DNA from: Clostridium sp. CAG:451
Lineage (GTDB): Bacteria > Bacillota_I > Bacilli_A > RF39 > UBA660
Assembly (NCBI GenBank): GCA_000438295.1
Contig: FR901068.1
Span: 1 to 8,130 of the forward strand
Reading direction: 5' to 3'
DNA length: 8,130 bases
Shown here piece after piece: positions 1 to 6,443 of this stretch (position 1 is the stretch's first letter; each line of letters opens with the position of its first letter). The notes under the pieces were generated by a model. That model had not been told where the DNA came from. It did no database searches and saw only the letters and a program-made list of their open reading frames with translations. The translations under genes were made by a program, and so were the position numbers.

Positions 1-195
1 GGAATATCTAAAAGAGATATCAAGCATATTTTTGAAAGGTTTTATAAGGGTGTAAACGCTACATCTAATAGTATAGGAATTGGTCTTGCTTTAGCAAAAA
101 CTATTATAGAAGAAGATAAGGGAACTATAGCAGTAGAATCAAATGAATCCAATACTAAGTTTACTATTAAATACTTTAAACTTACATTTGAATAA
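1..195 (+). CDS. Sensor histidine kinase, C-terminal fragment (HATPase domain end), truncated by the window edge
   Basis: The reading frame is open from base 1 to a TAA at 193-195 and gives 64 residues. It contains two late motifs of the histidine kinase ATP-binding domain: an F-box-like IFERFYKG near residues 10-17 and a G2-box-like GIGLALAKTI near residues 26-35. The leading GI probably completes the DxGxGI box that lies outside the window. Proteins of this family are usually membrane sensors that autophosphorylate on a histidine and pass the phosphate to a response regulator. The sensor part, the phosphorylated histidine and the partner regulator are not in view, so the signal cannot be named. 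The fragment ends about 20 residues after the last beta-strand, as expected for a normal C terminus. The ATPase call is firm; the specific kinase is unknown. Confidence 0.88.
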   Translation, partial: GISKRDIKHIFERFYKGVNATSNSIGIGLALAKTIIEEDKGTIAVESNESNTKFTIKYFKLTFE

Positions 196-255
196 GTGAA
201 TCTCTTGCAAAGATGTGTTAATGATAAGTTTAACTTTGCTAATATAACATTTCAA

Positions 256-285
256 TTTACATTATTATCTCTTTAATGATATAAT
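256..285 (+). promoter_or_regulatory. Sigma-A-type promoter with extended -10, upstream of the CYTH-like gene
   Basis: A TTTACA box at 256-261 is followed by an 18-bp spacer and a perfect TATAAT at 280-285. A TG at 277-278, one base before the -10 hexamer, makes it an extended -10. Transcription would begin near 292, giving a leader of about 80 nt that includes the hairpin at 312-344. It lies between the kinase stop and the first accessory gene, so it likely drives the CYTH-like gene and perhaps fic. Confidence 0.65.
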
Positions 286-311
286 CAGCGTAGAAATTAA
301 TAGTTTTATGG

Positions 312-344
312 AAATTGATTTAAAAATAGTATATAAATCAATTT
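312..344 (+). repeat. Perfect 11-bp inverted repeat in the leader of the CYTH-like gene
   Basis: The arms AAATTGATTTA (312-322) and TAAATCAATTT (334-344) are exact reverse complements separated by 11 nt. The hairpin lies downstream of the predicted transcription start and ends 14 nt before the Shine-Dalgarno sequence at 359. No T-run follows, so it does not look like an intrinsic terminator. It could be a repressor-binding palindrome or an mRNA-stabilising stem; the sequence alone does not decide. Confidence 0.55.
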
Positions 345-358
345 GTCATATCTTGAAG

Positions 359-364
359 AAAGGA
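359..364 (+). promoter_or_regulatory. Ribosome binding site that fixes the CYTH-like start at ATG 373
   Basis: AAAGGA lies 8 nt before the ATG at 373. The frame is open further upstream to a TTG at 343, but that codon has no purine-rich site at a proper distance and falls within the inverted repeat arm. The internal ATG is therefore the better start. Confidence 0.7.
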
Positions 365-372
365 AGAATTAT

Positions 373-969
373 ATGGTCGTTGTAGAAGTTGGTTTTAAAT
401 TAAATAGGAATATAAAATATTATGAAGATATTTTGTCTTTACATAATGCTATTAATAGATTTAATTGTAAAACACATGATATATATTGGACTAATAAAAA
501 CCTTGATAATATGACAGAAAATGAAATGAAAAATTCTTGTATTAGATTAAGAATCACAGAAGCATTTGGGGGAGTTGATTTTTCTGGTGTATCAAAAATT
601 AGTTATAGATTTCAAAATTTAGATAAGGATAATCAAAAGGAACTAACTTTAGAAGAAGTTAATGAGTATATTAAGGAAATAGAAAATAATGGATATTTTA
701 AAGTTTTTGATACTTCTAAAGTTGATTATCAATATTCTATCGGAAATATGAAATCTAGAATACAATTACAAGATATTGAAAATATTGGATTATTACTCTA
801 TTATGATAATCCCGATTATTATGAATTATCACTTGATGAGCAAAGAAATGCTTTAATTGATGAATTAAATAGTTATGGTTTTGATTTTAATTATGAATCT
901 TTAGGATTAGATAAACTTAGAACATTATATTATAAAAAGGAAATGTATAGTAAAAATCAAAATGGATAA
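373..969 (+). CDS. Divergent CYTH-domain-like protein, probably without the full catalytic set
   Basis: The 198-residue soluble protein follows the order of a CYTH (CyaB/thiamine triphosphatase) fold. It starts with a short strand EVGFK (5-9), then a helix, DIYW (36-39), and the basic strand CIRLR (56-60) typical of this family's phosphate-binding tunnel. It ends with IQLQDIENIG (130-139), which resembles the family's LDxVxGLG segment, and a final helix. Known members hydrolyse triphosphates or make cyclic AMP using acidic metal ligands and basic residues. The signature ExExK reads E5-x-G7-x-K9 here, and the late ExE pair is replaced by YYDN (143-146). Metal binding may therefore be lost or changed. 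The start was chosen from the AAAGGA site at 359. It probably shares a transcript with the decayed ORF and fic. The family call rests on motif layout only and could be wrong; no substrate is proposed. Confidence 0.5.
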   Translation: MVVVEVGFKLNRNIKYYEDILSLHNAINRFNCKTHDIYWTNKNLDNMTENEMKNSCIRLRITEAFGGVDFSGVSKISYRFQNLDKDNQKELTLEEVNEYIKEIENNGYFKVFDTSKVDYQYSIGNMKSRIQLQDIENIGLLLYYDNPDYYELSLDEQRNALIDELNSYGFDFNYESLGLDKLRTLYYKKEMYSKNQNG

Positions 970-1186
970 GTACAAGATGAATTTATATAGAGGAAAATAT
1001 TTTAATATTATATTTTGTAACTTATAACCTGAAGCTTGGGAAAAATTAGAAATGTTAGGAAAAGAACTTTACTGAGTATGTAAAAAAATTGTCAATGCAA
1101 CATGAAAGGGGAAATATAAAAAAATTAAGACTTTTTTAGATAAATTTGATAAACTATTAGTAACTAATGGAGGTAATATAATATGA
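962..1186 (+). pseudogene. Possible decayed small gene between the CYTH-like gene and fic
   Basis: An ATG at 962 overlaps the end of the upstream gene. Its frame gives 21 residues (starting MDKYKMNLYRGKY), then a TAA at 1025, then PEAWEKLEMLGKELY up to a TGA at 1073. From 1071 the next frame supplies TEYVKKLSMQHERG, and from 1106 the first frame resumes with KGKYKKIKTFLDKFDKL. That frame ends at a TGA (1184-1186) overlapping the fic ATG. Joined, this would be a Lys/Glu-rich helical protein of about 70 residues broken by one nonsense codon and two compensating frameshifts. The flush overlaps at both ends suggest a former operon gene. I do not recognise the family. It may instead be ordinary intergenic DNA whose fragments look coding by chance. 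Confidence 0.35.
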
Positions 1187-1929
1187 AACTTAATGCAAAA
1201 GAAATAAAGAGATTATCGGCAATTAAAAACTCAGTATATGATGATTTAAAAATTGAGTTTTTGTATCATTCTAATCATTTAGAGGGTAGTACGTTTACTA
1301 AGGAGAATTTAGAGAAATTGTTATCTTTAAAAAAGGTAGAAGGTGAACATTACTTAGATGATGTGATTGAAACAAAGAATTCATTAAATGTTTTTGATAA
1401 GGTTATAAATGATAGTGATAAAAAACTTGATAAATTTATGTTGTTTGATTGGCATCGTGAATTAAAAAAAGATTCAGTTGATGAAGAAATACATAATACT
1501 GGTTGTTGGAAAAAGTATGAAAATAAACTAAGAAATATTGATTTAAAGTTAGCTTATCCAGATGAAGTTGATAATCTTATGTTTAATTTACTAATGGACT
1601 GGAATGAACTTATAAATCCAACAATAGAAGATATAGCAAGGTTTCATTATCATTTTGAACTAATTCATCCTTTTCAAGATGGTAATGGTAGAATGGGAAG
1701 ATTCATAATACTAAAACAGTGTATTGAAAGTGATATTGATTTAATTGCAATTGATAATGAGTATGAAAAAGAATATAAAGAAGCTTTATATAAAGCTCAG
1801 AAAACGGATGATGTCTCTTTTCTAGTTGACGTATTTAGTAAATGTCAAAAAAGATTAGATGAAAAAATGATAGACTATAAAAATACTATTGATTTAGTTA
1901 AGAGAGAAATAGGAAGTGAAGACAGATGA
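1183..1929 (+). CDS. Fic family protein (predicted AMPylase), class II with N-terminal inhibitory helix
   Basis: The 248-residue protein carries a complete Fic motif, HPFQDGNGRMGR, at residues 162-173. In the family, the histidine (H162) activates the target hydroxyl, the acidic residue (D166) holds magnesium, and the two arginines (R170, R173) bind phosphates. Most Fic enzymes move AMP from ATP to a Ser, Thr or Tyr of a target protein. An N-terminal SNHLEG (30-35) fits the (S/T)xxxE(G/N) inhibitory motif, in which the glutamate (E34) pairs with the second motif arginine and keeps the enzyme off. No separate antitoxin is needed in that class. GGAGGT at 1169-1174, 8 nt before the ATG, sets the start. 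The protein ends soon after the core and has no room for the C-terminal winged helix found in longer relatives. The target is unknown. Chromosome maintenance, phage defence and self-regulation are all possible roles. Confidence 0.92.
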   Translation: MKLNAKEIKRLSAIKNSVYDDLKIEFLYHSNHLEGSTFTKENLEKLLSLKKVEGEHYLDDVIETKNSLNVFDKVINDSDKKLDKFMLFDWHRELKKDSVDEEIHNTGCWKKYENKLRNIDLKLAYPDEVDNLMFNLLMDWNELINPTIEDIARFHYHFELIHPFQDGNGRMGRFIILKQCIESDIDLIAIDNEYEKEYKEALYKAQKTDDVSFLVDVFSKCQKRLDEKMIDYKNTIDLVKREIGSEDR

Positions 1930-1947
1930 TAGATTAATGTCTTTTTT
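1919..1947 (+). terminator. Weak candidate intrinsic terminator after fic
   Basis: AAGACA (1919-1924) can pair with TGTCTT (1938-1943) around a 13-nt loop, followed directly by a run of six T at 1942-1947. The stem is short and AT-rich and begins inside the last codons of fic, so it would be inefficient. Its position between two transcription units supports the call more than its strength does. Confidence 0.35.
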
Positions 1948-1967
1948 CGTATATGGTGTTAAATTGA

Positions 1968-1996
1968 TTTTAATTTTATTCTTTCTTTGCTATAAT
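1968..1996 (+). promoter_or_regulatory. Extended -10 promoter for the rlmN-prpC-prkC-rsgA-rpe operon
   Basis: TGCTATAAT at 1988-1996 is a perfect extended -10 element. The -35 region is poor: TTTTAA at 1968-1973 has the right 17-bp spacing, while the better-looking TTGATT at 1964 is 21 bp away. Extended -10 promoters tolerate weak -35 boxes. Transcription would start near 2003, leaving a leader under 20 nt before rlmN. Confidence 0.6.
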
Positions 1997-2020
1997 ATAG
2001 TAGAAATGTGGTGATTAAAC

Positions 2021-3040
2021 TTGAATATATATAATTTAACAAAAGAAGAAATGGTTAGTTATGTTCTAGATAAAGGATATAAGAAGTTTTATGGGGAAGA
2101 ACTATTTACTTGGTTATATCAAAAAAGAGTTACTAATTTAGATGAAATGACTAATCTAAAAAAAGAATTTAGAGAAATGATAAGTGAAGACTTTGTCTTT
2201 GGAACGGTTAAACTAACGGTAGTAGAAAAAGATAAAGATGTAGAAAAATACTTATTTACCTTAAAAGATAATGAACATATAGAAGCAGTATTAATGAAAC
2301 ATGATTATGGCTTATCATTATGTATTTCTTCCCAAGTAGGGTGTAATATGGGATGTAAGTTTTGTGAGTCTGGTAGAAGAAAGAAACAGAGAAACTTAAC
2401 CACTGGTGAAATGGTAGAACAAATACTTTTAATAGAAGATAACTGTGGTATGCGAATTAGTCATGTAGTAGTAATGGGAATAGGAGAACCATTTGATAAT
2501 TATGATAACCTATGCAACATGATAAAAATTATTAATGACCCGAAAGGACTTGCTATTGGAGCTCGTCATATAACAGTATCTACTTGTGGTATAGTACCTA
2601 AGATTAAAGAATTTGCTGACTTTCCTTATCAAGTAAATCTTGCTATATCTCTTCATGCTCCAAACGATAAACTAAGAAAAGAAATAATGCCGATTGCAAA
2701 AGCATATTCTCTTAGTGAACTAATGGATGCTCTTAACTACTATATTAAAAAGACTAATAGAAGAGTAACTTTTGAATATATATTATTAAAAGATGTAAAT
2801 GACAGTGAAGAAAATGCTAAAGAATTAGTTAACTTAATAAAAGGAATGAATGCTTATGTTAATTTAATACCATATAATGCGACAGAACATTTACAGTTTA
2901 GTAGATCAAATACTTTAAATATTGCTAAATTTTATGATATACTTAAGAAGAATAATATTTGTGTTACCATAAGACGGGAGTTTGGTTCAAAAATAAGTGC
3001 CGCTTGTGGGCAACTAAGAAGCAAGAAGGAGGAAGTATGA
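2021..3040 (+). CDS. rlmN: 23S rRNA (adenine-2503-C2)-methyltransferase RlmN
   Basis: This radical-SAM enzyme methylates C2 of A2503 in the peptidyl-transferase centre of 23S rRNA, and in some bacteria also A37 of tRNAs. The 339-residue protein has the iron-sulfur motif CNMGCKFC (C108, C112, C115), the SAM-binding GEP (155-157) and the C-terminal AACGQL. The last holds C329, which matches the methyl-carrying cysteine of E. coli RlmN. C101, seven residues before the cluster, matches its resolving cysteine. The start is a TTG: an in-frame TGA at 2012-2014 rules out anything earlier, GGTGA at 2010-2014 is a reasonable ribosome site, and the resulting N terminus aligns with the family's helical domain. 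The resistance enzyme Cfr shares this fold, but gene position and the segment after the cluster (ESGRRKKQRNLTTGEM) match Firmicutes RlmN as I remember it. It overlaps prpC by four bases. Confidence 0.95.
   Translation: MNIYNLTKEEMVSYVLDKGYKKFYGEELFTWLYQKRVTNLDEMTNLKKEFREMISEDFVFGTVKLTVVEKDKDVEKYLFTLKDNEHIEAVLMKHDYGLSLCISSQVGCNMGCKFCESGRRKKQRNLTTGEMVEQILLIEDNCGMRISHVVVMGIGEPFDNYDNLCNMIKIINDPKGLAIGARHITVSTCGIVPKIKEFADFPYQVNLAISLHAPNDKLRKEIMPIAKAYSLSELMDALNYYIKKTNRRVTFEYILLKDVNDSEENAKELVNLIKGMNAYVNLIPYNATEHLQFSRSNTLNIAKFYDILKKNNICVTIRREFGSKISAACGQLRSKKEEV
3026..3032 (+). promoter_or_regulatory. Ribosome binding site that fixes the prpC start at ATG 3037
   Basis: AAGGAGG sits 4 nt before the ATG at 3037. 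The prpC frame stays open back to 2959, but that extension lies within rlmN and would add 26 residues before the expected PP2C N terminus. The internal start is therefore clearly right. The spacing is somewhat short. Confidence 0.8.
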
Positions 3041-3783
3041 AGACATTTTGTTTAACAGATCCTGGTAAAGTAAGAGATCATAACGAAGATAGTGTTTTAA
3101 TAATAAATAAAAAGTCAGGAGATGTTCTGTTAGCGATAGCTGATGGAATGGGGGGCCATTCAGCTGGAGAAGTAGCTAGTAATATTGCTATTAGTTATTT
3201 AGGTAATCATTTCCAAGAAAGCTTTGAACATAAAGATAAGCTAGAAGCTGCTTCTTGGCTAAGAGATAGTGTGGATTCCATTAATAGATTGATTTTTGAA
3301 CATGAAAAAACTCATCCAGAGAGTAAAGGAATGGGAACTACCTTAGTAGCAGCGATAGTAACAAAAGATTATATTTTATTTGGTAATATAGGAGATTCCT
3401 CAGGATTTGTTATGAAGGGGGGAAAACTTCATAAAGTAACATATGACCATACCTTAGTAAACTTATTAGTATCCGCTGGAGAATTAACCGAAGAAGAAGC
3501 AAAAGATCATCCTAAGAAAAACGTCTTAATGAAAGCACTTGGAGCCAATGAAAAAGTTGATATTGATATATTCGATTGTGATATGAATATAGATGAGGTA
3601 TTACTATCAAGTGATGGACTTACTAATATGTTAGAACAGACTCAAATAGAAGATGTTTTAAATGAAGATATAGATATAGAAGATAAAGTTATTAAATTAA
3701 TAAGAAAGGCTAATAACCGTGGAGGAACAGATAATATTTCTGTTGCTTACATGCAATTAGACGAAGAGGGTGAAGAAAAGTGA
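3037..3783 (+). CDS. prpC: PP2C-type Ser/Thr protein phosphatase (PrpC/Stp)
   Basis: This metal-dependent phosphatase removes phosphate from Ser/Thr residues, including those placed by the PASTA kinase encoded next to it. The 248-residue protein is a single catalytic domain of normal length with the PP2C motifs in order: RDHNED (13-18), ADGMGGH (35-41), GTT (100-102), GDS (119-121), SDG (192-194) and GTDN (230-233). D18, D36, D193 and D232 are the expected metal ligands. There is no signal peptide or membrane segment, so it acts in the cytosol. The usual GDSR arginine is a serine here (S122), a small departure unlikely to abolish activity. It overlaps rlmN as ATGA (3037-3040) and prkC as GTGA (3780-3783), so all three are probably translationally coupled and phosphatase and kinase are made together. 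Confidence 0.95.
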   Translation: MKTFCLTDPGKVRDHNEDSVLIINKKSGDVLLAIADGMGGHSAGEVASNIAISYLGNHFQESFEHKDKLEAASWLRDSVDSINRLIFEHEKTHPESKGMGTTLVAAIVTKDYILFGNIGDSSGFVMKGGKLHKVTYDHTLVNLLVSAGELTEEEAKDHPKKNVLMKALGANEKVDIDIFDCDMNIDEVLLSSDGLTNMLEQTQIEDVLNEDIDIEDKVIKLIRKANNRGGTDNISVAYMQLDEEGEEK

Positions 3784-5594
3784 TAACAAAGGGGCAAAAA
3801 ATAAATAATCGTTATGAAATAATTCGCACTATTGGTGAAGGTGGAATGGCGAATGTTTATCTTGGTTATGATACTATACTAGATCGCAATGTGGCGATAA
3901 AAGTATTAAGAGGAGACTTATCAAGTGATGAGAAATTTGTAAGAAGATTTCAAAGGGAAGCTTTATCAGCATCTAGTCTTTCCCATCCTAATATAGTGGA
4001 AGTTTATGATGTTGGTGAAGATAATGGACTATACTATATCGTTATGGAATATATTGATGGAAAAACTTTAAAACAACTTCTTAAGAAAAGGGGAAGTTTA
4101 ACACTTAGTGAAGCGATTGATATCATGTTACAAATAACTGATGGTATGGCACATGCTCATGATAGTTATATTGTTCATCGAGATTTAAAACCACAAAATA
4201 TCATGATTAAAGATGATGGCCAAATCAAGATAACTGATTTTGGTATAGCAATGGCTTTAAATGCTACCCAACTTACCCAGACTAATTCTGTAATGGGAAG
4301 TGTTCATTATTTACCACCAGAACAAGCAGCCGGAAAAGGTTGTACTATCCAGAGTGATATTTATTCTATGGGAATTATTTTCTATGAGTTGTTAACCGGT
4401 GAGTTACCATTTAAAGGCGATAGTGCTGTTGAAATAGCATTAAAGCAAATGAAAGATCCACTACCCGATGTTCATAAGATGAATAAAGATATACCACAAA
4501 GTATTGAAAATATTATCTTAAAAGCAACAGCAAAGAATCCGAAGAACCGTTATCAAAATGTTAGAGAAATGTATCAAGATTTATTAACAGCACTAAACGA
4601 TGATAGAATGAATGAAGAACCTTATGTTTATCCTTATAAAGAGCATGAAGTAGATGATGCTACTAAAGTAATGAAACCAATTGATGAAGGAGAACCAATT
4701 GCTACACCGATAGTAGATGAAACGGAAAAAAAGACTAATAAATGGATTAAGATTCTAGCAGGAGTACTTGCTGGTATCGCTCTTATTTGTATAACTGTTT
4801 TCTTTATCATACCAGCTGTTACTACTGAGCCTGATATAATAGTACCAGATGTTAGTAATCTAACCGTATCAAAAGCCGAGAAAAAGCTACAAGATAAAGG
4901 ATTTGAAGTAGCAACTAAGATAAAAGAAGTAGCAAGTGATAAAATAAAAGAAGGAAAAATAGTTAAGACTGATCCAGAAGCCGGTAGAAGTATTAAGAAA
5001 GGAACAACTATTACTTTATATCGTTCTAAAGGAGAAAATAAATATACGGTAAAAGATTATACTGGTCAAAACTATATAGCTGTTCAAACGGAACTTGAAA
5101 GTCTTCATGGTATAGATGTTACTATTGAGAAAAAAGATGTTGATACATTTCGTGAATACGATGAACAAGAAATAGTTGGTCAAAGTGTTAAAAAGGGAGA
5201 AAAACTTGCTAAAGGAGATAGTATTATTCTCTATATTCCAAATATTAGTGAGGTTTATCCTGATATGCAGTCTGAAGGTTGGAGTAAAGATGATGCAGAA
5301 GCTTTTGCTACTAAGTATAGTTTAAATATAACTTTCCAAGAAGAAGAAACAACAGCATATGAAGAAGGTAAAGTAATTAGACAAAGTAGAGCAGCCGGAA
5401 GTCCAATTATAAAAAATGCTAATATAACAGTAACAATTGCTAAGAAACCAAAGGAGACTATTATTAAAGATAATAATAGTAGTAAAGATAATACAAATAA
5501 AGATAACACTAATCAATCATCTAGTACTAATAATCAAACTACTAAACCACAAACAGGACAAAGTTCTACTGGTACTACAACTAAAACACCATAA
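3780..5594 (+). CDS. prkC: PASTA-domain Ser/Thr protein kinase PrkC/StkP, membrane-bound
   Basis: The 604-residue protein has a cytosolic kinase domain (about 11-270), one membrane helix (about 323-346), three extracellular PASTA repeats (about 353-417, 422-488, 492-557) and a low-complexity tail (558-604). Kinase landmarks are complete: glycine loop GEGGMANV (19-26), lysine K41, glutamate E60, HRDLKPQN (133-140) with catalytic D135, DFG (153-155), and an activation loop rich in Thr/Ser (T163, T166, T168, S170) before GSVHYLPPEQ (173-182). In relatives the PASTA repeats bind peptidoglycan fragments or lipid II, and dimerisation drives autophosphorylation of these loop threonines. Targets include cell-wall, division and translation factors. 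The start is GTG at 3780, overlapping the prpC stop; a GAGGG 9 nt upstream supports it, and the next ATG lies inside the glycine loop. The rich Asn/Thr/Ser/Lys tail is not part of the core architecture. Confidence 0.96.
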   Translation: MITKGQKINNRYEIIRTIGEGGMANVYLGYDTILDRNVAIKVLRGDLSSDEKFVRRFQREALSASSLSHPNIVEVYDVGEDNGLYYIVMEYIDGKTLKQLLKKRGSLTLSEAIDIMLQITDGMAHAHDSYIVHRDLKPQNIMIKDDGQIKITDFGIAMALNATQLTQTNSVMGSVHYLPPEQAAGKGCTIQSDIYSMGIIFYELLTGELPFKGDSAVEIALKQMKDPLPDVHKMNKDIPQSIENIILKATAKNPKNRYQNVREMYQDLLTALNDDRMNEEPYVYPYKEHEVDDATKVMKPIDEGEPIATPIVDETEKKTNKWIKILAGVLAGIALICITVFFIIPAVTTEPDIIVPDVSNLTVSKAEKKLQDKGFEVATKIKEVASDKIKEGKIVKTDPEAGRSIKKGTTITLYRSKGENKYTVKDYTGQNYIAVQTELESLHGIDVTIEKKDVDTFREYDEQEIVGQSVKKGEKLAKGDSIILYIPNISEVYPDMQSEGWSKDDAEAFATKYSLNITFQEEETTAYEEGKVIRQSRAAGSPIIKNANITVTIAKKPKETIIKDNNSSKDNTNKDNTNQSSSTNNQTTKPQTGQSSTGTTTKTP

Positions 5595-5609
5595 GGGGGA
5601 ATTTTCTTA

Positions 5610-6443
5610 ATGAAACAAGGACAGATTATAACACTACAAAAAAATCAGTACATTGTAAAAAGTGATGATGTAAAAATTTCTTGTGTAATAAGAGGGAAAA
5701 TTCATAAACAACAACTTCTTCCACGCGTGGGAGATTTTGTTTTGTTTGATGAAAATAAACAAGTTATTGAAAAGGTATTACCAAGAAAAAATAGTTTCTT
5801 AAGACCACTAGTAAGTAATATAGATCAAGCTATAATTGTAACTAGTGTCAAGGAACCAGACTTTTCCTTATCACTACTTGATAGACTTTTAACTTTAATG
5901 GAGTTACATAAAGTAGAAGGAGTTATTTGTCTTACTAAGTTAGATTTAATTACTAAAGAAGAAAAAGAATCTATCTTCAAGACAATGGATTATTATAAAG
6001 GACTAGGCTATAAAGTAGTAACTAATAATGAGTTAGATAAAATAGAAGAGATACTCGAAAATAAGACTAGTGTTTTTATTGGTCAAACAGGAGCAGGTAA
6101 ATCAACACTTTTAAATAAGTTATCACCAGAGTGGAACTTAAAGACAGGAGAAATATCTAAAGCTTTAGGTAGAGGAAAACATACAACTAGAACAGTAGAG
6201 TTATATGACTTTCTAGATGGACAAGTTCTAGATACCCCTGGTTTTTCAGCACTTAACTTTGAAGTATTTACTAAAGAAGAGATAAAAGATTCTTTTAGAG
6301 AATTTGCTAACTATTCTTGTCCTTTTAAAGATTGCTCGCATACCAAGGAAGGTGAGTGTGAAATTAAAAGACAAGTTAGTTTAGGAAATATATTAGAAAG
6401 TAGATATAATAATTATTTACAATACTTAAAGGAGGTAAAATAA
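5610..6443 (+). CDS. rsgA: Ribosome small-subunit-dependent GTPase RsgA (YloQ/CpgA)
   Basis: RsgA is a circularly permuted GTPase that binds the maturing 30S subunit, checks the decoding region and leaves on GTP hydrolysis. The 277-residue protein shows the parts in permuted order. An N-terminal OB-fold (about 1-65) comes first, then G4 as TKLD (109-112), the P-loop GQTGAGKST (158-166), a switch region with RGKHTTR (188-194), and G3 DTPGF (208-212). The C-terminal zinc site is C237-x4-C242-x-H244-x5-C250, the exact family spacing. It starts 15 nt after prkC with an AAGGGGGA site 9 nt before the ATG. In B. subtilis and S. aureus the homologue is phosphorylated by, and encoded next to, the PASTA kinase. 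The gene order here suggests the same link, though no phosphosite is proven by sequence. It is slightly shorter than usual but complete. Confidence 0.95.
   Translation: MKQGQIITLQKNQYIVKSDDVKISCVIRGKIHKQQLLPRVGDFVLFDENKQVIEKVLPRKNSFLRPLVSNIDQAIIVTSVKEPDFSLSLLDRLLTLMELHKVEGVICLTKLDLITKEEKESIFKTMDYYKGLGYKVVTNNELDKIEEILENKTSVFIGQTGAGKSTLLNKLSPEWNLKTGEISKALGRGKHTTRTVELYDFLDGQVLDTPGFSALNFEVFTKEEIKDSFREFANYSCPFKDCSHTKEGECEIKRQVSLGNILESRYNNYLQYLKEVK

Noticed and set aside
207..239. GCAAAG/CTTTGC hairpin after the histidine kinase gene as a terminator
   Set aside because: The stem is only six pairs with a 21-nt loop and no T-run follows, so it lacks the features of an intrinsic terminator.
343..372. 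TTG start at 343 for the CYTH-like gene
   Set aside because: There is no suitable ribosome site, it falls within the arm of the palindrome, and an ATG at 373 has AAAGGA 8 nt upstream.
1000..1028. Weak promoter-like pair TTTTAA and TATAAC before fic
   Set aside because: The spacing is right at 17 bp, but both boxes depart from consensus in AT-rich DNA where such matches are common; fic can be served by the promoter at 256-285.
962..1186. Reading TGA as tryptophan to rescue the broken gene
   Set aside because: A TAA at 1025 would still interrupt it, and TGA serves as the normal stop of fic, rlmN and prpC.
2959..3036. Upstream extension of the prpC frame
   Set aside because: It lies within the conserved end of rlmN and precedes a strong AAGGAGG site and ATG at 3037, where the PP2C domain begins normally.
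2021..3040. Cfr-type antibiotic resistance methyltransferase instead of RlmN
   Set aside because: Cfr and RlmN share all catalytic motifs, but the position at the head of a conserved prpC-prkC-rsgA operon and the local sequence after the cluster fit the housekeeping enzyme.
5255..5516. Two open frames on the minus strand within the prkC tail region
   Set aside because: They are antisense to a clearly coding stretch with PASTA motifs, have no ribosome site or family motif, and their Ser/Leu/Ile-rich content is what the reverse of the Asn/Lys-rich coding sequence gives.
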